Assembly (NCBI GenBank): GCA_030770535.1
Contig: JASVEC010000244.1
Coordinates: 1-26,351 of the forward strand
Length of the DNA: 26,351 nt
Origin: Batkoa obscura
Lineage: Eukaryota; Entomophthoromycota; Entomophthoromycetes; Entomophthorales; Batkoaceae
Direction: 5' to 3'
The notes beneath the pieces are model-generated. The model searched no databases and was not told the origin of the DNA. It was given only the letters and a program-made list of their open reading frames with translations. How positions within the stretch are numbered: the first letter of the stretch is position 1; each line of letters opens with the position of its first letter. The position numbers were made by a program, and so were the translations under genes. This document shows positions 18,739 to 26,351 of the stretch, piece by piece.

Positions 18739-21356
18739 TTAACGGCGATATTTTGGTCTAGCAAAATCGGGATGCTTTAACATTTCGGCACAATCAAATC
18801 CTCCCTCTTTAGAATCTAATGAATAGGAACTAGGTTCACTATCCGATCTTAATATCAAGGGATCCTTTTTAGAATATAGAGGTAATGAATTTTCCACATT
18901 TTGTGTCGATAATGAATGTTTACCATGATTAGATATGTTAACAGATTTTGCTTTTTGCATCATGGATGGCGATTTAGCTTTAGGAATTTGATAAGGATCC
19001 ACTTTCAATTCTCCTTTATTGTCGTTTTTATTTACTTGTTTAATTTCATCTTTTGGTTGACTACTTTTTCCTGTCCATCTAAGTTTATTAAATACTGATG
19101 TATCATACCATGATTTATTACGAGTTCCAGATTTGGGTTTAGGATTTGCTGCAGATGCAGCTGCTGGGTTAGGTACTTGACCTTTGATAATAGCTTCAAG
19201 ATTATCCGATACTTCCAATTCTGAAGGCTCATTTATATTTTCTTCATCTTCATCTTCAAATGTTTCGCTGGTAACTGGTATACCAACTTCTTTCATTAAT
19301 GTTGGCATCATATGACGATAGGCTAAATGACCTGACACTAAATGAGTAACATCTACGTTTTCTACCCCTTCTACATTTTGTACTGGGTTAAGTCCAGCAA
19401 TTGAAAAACTAGTGGAGGCAGCTCGATATAAGAAACCTAAGATCCAATCACTTTTCACATGCCCATTAACGAATCGTCCAGAAACAACAGAGGCACTTTC
19501 TTTCCATTGTTTTTGGGAAGCAGTAATTGGCGCTCCAAATATATAAACATTTTCAACAATACCAAATGCTTTTAATCGACTTAACTCCAACAAACAATAA
19601 AAGATGACGCGTGCACCAAGAGAAAATCCAACCAATGAAACTGGACGATGACCTTGTGCATGGTTTAATAATATATCCGCTAAAACTAGGCCTGCTTTTT
19701 CAGCTAATACTAAACCATTAGACCAAGGATTATCAACTAAATAACCTAATTTACTAAGTGCCATTGGAACTGCTAATGCAGCTAAAAGGGCACTTAACAA
19801 TGTATGCTTTAAAATTTCTTGAGCAGCAAATGATAATACTTCACCTGCTAATAGTTTTAATGAATTACCAAGGTGTTTTAAAGCTTCTGGTTCCCATAAT
19901 AATGAAAAATGATCACCAATTCGACTATCTACCATGCTAAATGGTTTTGTTACATCTTCTCCTTTACCTGGAAGCCATCCTGTTATACTTAATAATACAC
20001 TCGATCTTTTGTTATCATAAATAGGTAAAAATTCAAATATATTCACTCCTCTTGTTCTTTTTTCCATTTTTTGACCAGCAATAGCTATAAATTTAATTAA
20101 TCAATATGTATACTTAATTTTACTTTAACTTACTTCCACCAGCAACAACACCTCCAGTGGCAATTAATGCCGTACCACCAGCACCTGCAAAAAAAGTCGA
20201 TGTACCAGCTAAACCCAAACCAGTAAAAGCAGCTCCGACACCGGTTGCAATTACGGGCGCTAATAAACCAGCTGACAAACCAATAATCACACTACCACCA
20301 ACAGTAGCTACACCTATTAATAACAACCTTGATTTTAAATTAGTCTTTTTCCTTGCTTTTGTTTCAGAAGTATGAGTTAATGCTTCCGCTACTTCATTAA
20401 TTTGAAATTGTTCCGCTACTCTTTTTTCTAAATCAATGACATCAAACCAATCCAATTTAATTTCTTCTGCCATTGCTTTTAACAATGTCCTTGATCTTGA
20501 ATCATAAATATCTTCATTTGTTAATAACAAAAATAAATCTAATATGATGGTCCATCTTATATCTATTTTTAATGTTTGTGATCCTTTTGGTACATCAATT
20601 TGATTAGTCTCATTTAATTTTTCAATAGTTACTTTATTCAATCTTGCTTCTTTTGTAGTACAATTTGATAGGATTGTTTTACTTAAATCGGACGGTATAA
20701 CTCCATGACTACATAATTTATCGATCATCACTTGTTCTACAAAAATTAAAATTTAATTCAAATAAAAAAAACAATGGTTTACCTTCTTCACTAACAGCCA
20801 TATGATTATATAATTTTTTCATTATTTTTTTTGCAAAAACAGTATAACTTGCATTAGCTGAAGCATACTCTTTAATTTTGAAGGGATATTTACTAGTTTG
20901 TTGCGTTAACAATACTCTACATAAAGCTACATAAGCAAATTTTTCTTCATCTGTAAATATATCTTTAGTTGCTTCTATATGTTTATTTCTATTTGATAGA
21001 TTATCCATATTATCTGTTAAATTTAATCCTTCATCAATATTCATTAGATTTAATTGAAAATCCACTTCTTCCTCTTCGTTATTTTCTTCTTTGACCATAA
21101 TAGTTGGTAATGTGGAGGTAGCTGGAGAAAATACAGGTAATTCACCAATTAAAGTTACATCACTTTGAATGGATAAACCATTGTCATAATCGGTGTGTGA
21201 AAGAGTAGTAGTATTTGGTACATGATGATTAAAGTCAATGTATGAGTTCCTTGAAATGGTACTAGTACTCCTTATACTTGGATCTCTTTTAACTTCATTT
21301 AATCCATCTTCATTTCCACTTTCACTGATTGTTACTTCTTGAAATCCGTCCGACAT
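18739..21356 (-). CDS. DUF726 / TMCO4-like putative membrane-associated lipase, three exons
   Basis: The spliced minus-strand CDS is join(18739..20084, 20134..20736, 20783..21356), 840 aa; introns are 49 and 46 nt and all junctions are in phase. The N-terminus (1-130) is acidic and Ser/Asn-rich. A helical region follows, then a Gly/Ala-rich hydrophobic double span (about 329-391). Next comes the DUF726 core, with GQKMEKRTRGVNIFEF, LLSITGWLPGKGEDV and the serine-hydrolase elbow VGFSLGARV (S547). The C-terminal tail is basic and low complexity. The family includes human TMCO4 and yeast Mil1 (YFL034W), which have an alpha/beta-hydrolase fold and are proposed lipases. The substrate is not established. 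The elbow Ser is present, so the enzyme may be active. It is convergent with the F-box gene, 262 bp away. Confidence 0.88.
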
Positions 21357-23837
21357 AAATAAATATTTTTAATTATAAAAAATGGTGGCTTAAACTGTTA
21401 ATTTCTTTTTATAATTGCTGGAATTACTTGAGTTTTATTGGTGGATTCAAATCACTCTTCTTTAAGATAAATTTTTAATAAGATTAAATGGGCTTAATTA
21501 AACTAAATAAATACTTTTCAATCTAATATATTAACTAAAAAAAATTGAACACTGTAATAGAATTATCTAATAATAATTATAAAAAAATAAACAAAGTTAA
21601 ACTTTTTAGCAGAAACGACTCTAGTTTTAATCAGAATTGTTTCAATTTATACTGCCAATTTTTACATTTTGTTTATTTTTTATAACTTATTGTTGAAAAC
21701 TTTAAAACAGTTTGCTTAAATATTATTCATGAGATAATTCTGATGGGGTGGAATACTATATCTCTTGTCCTTCGAATTGATTGGTCTATCCATCATGGCC
21801 AAGAGCTTACTATTGTTGGCACTAATCCTATTTATGAAAAATAATAGAGTCTATTTATATCATAGATAGGAGTATAACATGATTAAAAACTATAAATAGT
21901 AATGTATATTATTTTATTAATAAAAAGTTATTCTCTTAATCTGTTTCAATAAATTAAAAATAATAAATTATTGCTATTCAATTTTAATTGATTGATTCTA
22001 GATAATACAACTGATTCTTTTGGACTTAAGCAATAAAGTGATATTACCTTTGTATATTACTTTAGATTGTTATTTTAAAATATGAGCTTATTTTTCTATA
22101 CTTTATTATTAAATTGTTCTTACTTAATACCAAGTTTTTTGCTTCTGTTTTTGTAAACTATCGACTGGTCAATATTTTGTCTAATAGATATTTTAATATA
22201 AGCAACTCAGTACAAAATACATACTGATGAAATTCCTGTGATAGCTAATTTAGTTTTCTAAATTTTAGCTTGTAATTTTATTAATCCAAATGCTTCTGCC
22301 CAATATTTCAATATTAATTTGAGCAAGGACAAAAGAGCCAAAAGATAATATAACATCTATAAAGTTTAAGGGTATCGTAAAATAATCTAAGCTTTAAATT
22401 ACACTTTTTAAAGATTTTAAATGAAACACAAATAATAACTAGATATTTTTTATAAATTTAGTCCAGCTCCGCCTATATAAAGCGGATAGTTTATTAAAAT
22501 AGCGGATGAAAAAAAGATGGTTCTGTTATGTACATTCAATGGATTTAAGCATATAAGCTAATTAATAATATAATATTTAAAAGGTAGCAGAATAAAGGCC
22601 TCAACTCTAACATTAAAGTTAAGAGACCCTCTCCAAATACTATTTTTCAATTTTAATTATTCTTTTATACTAATAAACTTACTTGTCGGTTTAAACCAAG
22701 AGTTCAAAAGGTTAAAAGATATGATGTGATAAAATTAAAATGTCAACCTTATGGATATGCCTTCTTATCTAAAAGCTTATCTACTTTCCTATCAATTAAA
22801 TACGACATTAACTCTTCAATTACTTCTACAAGAAACATCAAGTGATACAACATATTGACTAATTCAATGCGCTTTACGATTATTTAAATAGTATAATATC
22901 TATTTAGTTTATATAAGTGAGTGTAACAATAATTTTAAAAATAATTTTTATTATTATTTGTTTTACTTAAATCTTTAGCATTGTCATTAAATATTATAGG
23001 TAATTGACAATTTTTATAAGGTCTAGCATTCAATCAAATAATTTGATTAAAGCCAAGGAAATAATTTAGTATTTTGACATTAAGGGGATGTAATTAAATC
23101 AAAACGTAGAAGGATCAATTCAAAAGAGATGTAAATGTCTAGAACTTTAAAAATAGAGAGATTACATTTATTTTTAAATATTTTCTAGCTCATTTTATTA
23201 CTAAATTTTAATTTAGTTTGCTTATGCAATATTTAATGGATGGTAACTTTTTATATTAGCTAAGTATAAAATCCCTTGTAAGTCTAGATTTACAAATGAA
23301 AATCTATTAATGTTATAGGCTTCTTTTGTCCGGTTAGATAGTTTTTCCTTTGGAATTTTCTGGATCATGGATTGATTAGTAAAAATAATAGGCAAGAAGT
23401 CGGTATTTTATATAATTCATTAAATCAAAACTCTCAAAAGATACACTTTATTAATCTCCATTGTCTAGATCTTGAATTCGCTAGAATTATTATTGACCTT
23501 ATTTTCTTTTTATAATAAAAAGAGCACTTTTTTTATAACTTGAACTGGAAATAAGGATTGTGTTAGATTAAACTATTTACTCAATAAGTGTATTTTCCAT
23601 ATTTATATCTTTACCTTATCTCTGATTTGTATAAAATACCTTTTCAACATTTGATTACGATTACAGTTAAACATATTAAAACATTTTGAAAAATAAGATA
23701 GAATTACTAATGCTCTGTTAATTTATTAACAATATAATTAAATATTTATTCTCTAAGTACAAAAATTATTAACAAAAACTGCGAATACAACTATTTTCAT
23801 GCCTGTTTTGCTTAGAAATCACCAAGCATAAATACGA
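21357..23837. other. Long gene-poor region
   Basis: About 2.5 kb without an intact gene. It holds the DUF726 promoter, a short starch-binding-like fragment (21743-21844) and a small open frame at 22751-22858 that I do not support as a gene. None of the TGGGG elements lies here. The rest is AT-rich with no tRNA, long repeat or conserved frame that I can recognise. Confidence 0.45.
21743..21844 (+). pseudogene. Fragment resembling the first strands of a CBM20 starch-binding domain
   Basis: From an ATG, 33 codons read MGWNTISLVLRIDWSIHHGQ, then ELTIVGTNPIYEK, then TAA. The pattern of a beta-strand, GQEL, a second strand and VGTNP matches the start of CBM20 domains, such as those at the N-terminus of DPE2-like 4-alpha-glucanotransferases. 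No donor site is close by and the following frames are closed, so this looks like an isolated gene remnant rather than a first exon. The assignment is by motif memory only. Confidence 0.32.
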
Positions 23838-24154
23838 TTACTTCCTACTTTCAATACTAGGTTTGTTGAAAGCATCATGACTTGGCCTTTTAGAAATAGG
23901 TGTGTTAACTAAATTCTCTAGTGGTGGTATATTACAAAAGTCATCTCTTTTATCAAGAAAGTCTCTCATTAAACTTAAAGCTTTGAGTTTATTCTAATGA
24001 AAAACTATTAATTCCTAAGTCAAATATTTAACATATTTCTAAAACTTACAATATCCTCTTTTTCCAAGTCCGTAACATCTTTTGTCATTTCGTTGTTAGG
24101 TAATACATCTCCTTTGTTTTCAGCTTCAAACAATAACTGTAACATATCGAACAT
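23838..24154 (-). CDS. Unrecognised small protein, two exons
   Basis: The spliced minus-strand CDS is join(23838..23993, 24050..24154), 86 aa, with a 56-nt intron (GTAAGT donor, TTAG acceptor) in phase 0. The first exon codes for an amphipathic start (MFDMLQLLFEAENKGDVLP) and an acidic stretch (DVTDLEKEDI). The second continues NKLKALSLMRDFLDKRDDF and ends in a Pro/Ser-rich basic tail (SKRPSHDAFNKPSIESRK). There is no signal peptide or membrane segment. The composition and clean junction argue for a real gene. I do not recognise a family; a short helical subunit of a nuclear or cytosolic complex is a guess from composition only. Confidence 0.6.
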
Positions 24155-25032
24155 GATGGGGTATTTATTTTAGAAATAAAAAACGATTAATATTAAAATA
24201 TCATTTAAATCTATTTAAACTATTTATATAGTTTAAGGAAACGATCTAGACTCTAAATTATACATTATACAATTAGGAACAAGTTACATAGATGAAAAAT
24301 AACTAATTCTTTCACTAGTGTAAATTGCCATATTAAAAGTGAGATCAACTAATAATAGACCTTTAAATTGAGTATATTCATTATGTTGTCCAATAAATTA
24401 ATATAATAGTTTTAAAAATATGGATTCAGATTTAAACCTTGAATTCAGCCAATTACATTTTGTTTACTAGCACCACTTTTGTAATATCCATAAACTTAAA
24501 TTTACTATTCTTTTTGTTTTATTATACAAAGTATAGCGCACGGATTAAGAATTAAAGGGATCTTTAATTCTTAAATTCCATTATTTTTAATTCACTCCTA
24601 CTCAAAAGTTTTTGTTATAACTCAACAATAGAGTATAGTTTTATATTGATATAATTATATATGAAAAAGAAGCGGAGATAGTAAAAAAATTAAAAGGACT
24701 ATATATAGTTTAAAAAAATAAAATCATGAGTTGAGTAAAAAAGAGAATTTCCACTTTTAGTATATCCCCATTGATATAAAAGAAAATGGTATCAAAACTC
24801 TTATTTTTATAACCGAACTTTTAACCCACAAATTTATGACAAGTATTAAGCTCCACATTTGTCACTATAAAGCAATATCTTGGAAATAATTATATTTTGT
24901 AGAATTATTTGTATTATTCATAAGAGTGGTTATATGTCTATTCTCTTAAAGCAGGAGCTTTAGGACAAAATATTTGTTATATTTTAAATCATAGAATATT
25001 TCATTAATTATTTCTCTACTTTCGACAGTAGC

Positions 25033-25119
25033 AGCTATATTAATTAAGGCTGAACTTAATAATATACATGTTATTTTTGTCAAGATGTACAAGCTATATT
25101 AATTAAGGCTGAAACTTAA
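25033..25119. repeat. Near-identical ~27-bp direct repeat, 59 bp apart
   Basis: AGCTATATTAATTAAGGCTG followed by A(A)CTTAA occurs at 25033-25059 and again at 25092-25119; the second copy has one extra A. Such identity over 27 bp is unlikely by chance even in AT-rich DNA. No terminal structure marks it as a target-site duplication and the 32 bp between the copies contain nothing recognisable. Confidence 0.7.
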
Positions 25120-25774
25120 ATAAATATACAGTTAAATGATCACAAACTAAATCCATAAAAATCAAAGCCTAAGAACTTTATTAATAGCGTAATCATTTCA
25201 AAGTAACCATTTTAAAACACCAATTAATAAATGTGAAGTTCTAATATGGCTATTGACTCTTCTACTAAGTCGAAAAATTAAATTACTCATAGTTTAATTT
25301 TGTCTAGTATTTTATATGCACAAAACCCCTTAAATTTTTTGCTATGAAATATACACTAAATCGAATAAATTGTGCACAGAAGAAATACTCTCTCTAATAC
25401 AAAAACAGCCCAAAAATAACGCTACCACATTCTCCTCCATATTTATATTCTCTTGTGTCTTTTAACTATAGCGAAAGCTTAAAACTTTCAACCAACTAAA
25501 ACAACTATTTTTAAAAATTGCTATTATTAATTTTAGATTAGGTTCATACTTACATAGATATAGAAAACGCACTAAATACGATAAAAAATAAGCCCTGCTG
25601 ATATGTTACTATTATAAGTATTCATACTAGAGTTCTTTATATCAAATATCTTATTTCAATTTCATAATATTACATCATATATAATAAAATCTTTTAGAAT
25701 AACCTGTGTGATTAAGGTGTTAAATTGTAATTTTCTAAAAGCATTTTTGTAGTAATATTAGATAAATAAAGATA

Positions 25775-25868
25775 TAGGAGTGTATTATTTGTTTAAGAAT
25801 TTTATTGATAGTTTTTCTACTCAAATAGCACTTAAAAAATAGAAAAAGTAGTGAAAAGAACATCCTCA
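25775..25868 (-). mobile_element. TGGGG element, copy 12, shortened
   Basis: A 94-bp reverse copy: left end TAGGAGTGTATTATTTG, right end AAGAACATCCTCA, flanked by TA on both sides (25773-25774 and 25869-25870). It has small internal deletions compared with the best copies. The centre CTCAAATAGCACTTAAAAA is kept. Confidence 0.8.
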
Positions 25869-26036
25869 TATAAAGCTTAAAACATTACCTTTAGTTGAAA
25901 GTGTTTTAATAAAAACGTTTAACTCAACCATTGGAATAAACGAACAATAAGATAAATTTGATATAGTTTATGTCATTTGAATAAAAAATGAGTAAATACT
26001 AAGATAACCTTTTTATAACCTACATATTTATATATA

Positions 26037-26048
26037 GTATAAATAAAG
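26037..26048 (+). promoter_or_regulatory. TATA box of the F-box gene copy
   Basis: GTATAAATAAAG, identical to the box at 17041-17052, lies 48 bp before the ATG at 26085. The surrounding promoter sequence is otherwise only weakly alike. Confidence 0.6.
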
Positions 26049-26084
26049 GAAAACTTATGACTTTATTTTTCAATTTAATATAAA

Positions 26085-26351
26085 ATGAGTACCTTAAAAT
26101 TAGATAACTCACCCAACATTCCAGCCGATACTATTTTTAGATCCTTGTCTCCGGATGAATCATTTGATTTAAGGTTTTTAAATAAGGTATTGTTTAAACA
26201 AATTAACCATCTCATTTCTTATAACTTATGCTATTCAGCCTACTTATGTTCATCAGCCTACTCATGGATCCAATACACTTTGTAAAGGTCACAGTGATGA
26301 TGTACAATAATTGAAAAGAACGAACGAATAATTAAACTATTTAAAGTTATG
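26085..26351 (+). pseudogene. Damaged 5' copy of the F-box gene at 17091, cut by the window edge
   Basis: The frame starts MSTLKLDNSPNIPADTIF and matches the first ~65 residues of the 17091 protein, including FDLRFLNK and LFKQIN. It meets a TAA at 26283-26285 where the paralog codes for YPLCKKHS. One base less than the paralog just before this point puts the matching LCKGHS sequence into another frame, which itself stops soon after. The rest lies beyond the window. It is therefore probably a pseudogene, or a gene truncated to 66 aa containing little more than the F-box. A sequencing error at this point is the alternative. Confidence 0.62.

Larger units (their letters stand above)
24155..26084. 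other. Gene-free region with a short direct repeat and element copy 12
   Basis: About 1.9 kb of AT-rich DNA. I can support only a ~27-bp direct repeat (25033-25119), element copy 12 and the promoter box of the F-box fragment. Short coding-like pieces (for example near 24930-24980) are too broken to assign. Confidence 0.45.

Noticed and set aside
18916-20375. Several short open frames on both strands within 18916-20375
   Set aside because: They lie in other frames of the well-supported DUF726 gene and contain no family motif.
21770-21790. TTCGAAT sequence resembling a tRNA T-loop
   Set aside because: No acceptor stem, D-arm or anticodon arm can be folded around it. No other tRNA-like structure was found in the window.
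22481-22510. Short GC-bearing palindrome CCGCCTATATAAAGCGG
   Set aside because: It is a single short occurrence with no gene start nearby, and cannot be distinguished from chance.
22751-22858. 35-codon frame MDMPSYLKAYLLSYQLNTTL and onward
   Set aside because: It looks somewhat protein-like and stays open after its TGA for another ten codons, but it is too short, has no splice signals, and matches no family I know.

Overview
The window is nuclear DNA from a compact, very AT-rich fungus. The evidence is short introns (46-152 nt) with GTAAGT-like donors and YAG acceptors, TATA-box promoters, and housekeeping genes of fungal type. I count 23 introns in six spliced genes. One of them has the full signature of a minor (U12-type, AT-AC) spliceosomal intron. 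Almost all Dikarya have lost that machinery, so an early-diverging lineage is suggested, for example Mucoromycota or Zoopagomycota/Entomophthoromycotina. The lineage is inference; the splice signals are directly visible.

Layout, left to right. (1) A left-truncated F-box/LRR-like gene on the minus strand (1-1223). (2) A seven-exon minus-strand gene for glia maturation factor, an Arp2/3 regulator (1888-2661), holding the AT-AC intron. (3) A small secreted, probably GPI-anchored, Asn/Gln/Pro-rich protein (3249-3845). (4) A gene-poor stretch with four copies of a ~100-bp inverted-repeat element, surrounding a secreted phosphodiesterase of the alkaline-phosphatase superfamily (6048-6905) and a decayed gene relic (7779-8069). 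(5) A divergent pair with a shared ~210-bp promoter: a syntaxin-8-like Qc-SNARE (9009-9898, minus) and the ten-exon ribosome-biogenesis helicase SPB4/DDX55 (10112-12354, plus). (6) A 14-TM DHA2-type MFS exporter (13420-15227), one intron of which is largely a perfect AAT/ATT palindrome. (7) A dense cluster of six element copies (15310-16809) around relics of a lost gene. (8) An intact intronless F-box gene (17091-18476). (9) A DUF726/TMCO4-like putative membrane lipase (18739-21356, minus). (10) About 2.4 kb without an intact gene, with a short starch-binding-domain-like fragment. (11) An unrecognised two-exon small gene (23838-24154, minus). (12) A damaged 5' copy of the F-box gene with the same promoter box, cut by the window edge (26085-26351).

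The housekeeping genes (GMF, SNARE, SPB4, DUF726) are unrelated in function and share no operon-like logic. The accessory part consists of expanding F-box paralogs, secreted and membrane proteins, gene relics, and at least twelve copies of one short non-autonomous DNA element with TGGGGATGT...ACATCCCCA ends, mostly flanked by TA. The most notable findings are the AT-AC intron, the element family with its one-TA head-to-head pair, the histidine in the SNARE ionic layer, and the in-frame stop ahead of a conserved-looking SPB4 tail. I saw no tRNA, rRNA, CRISPR array or virus-derived element.
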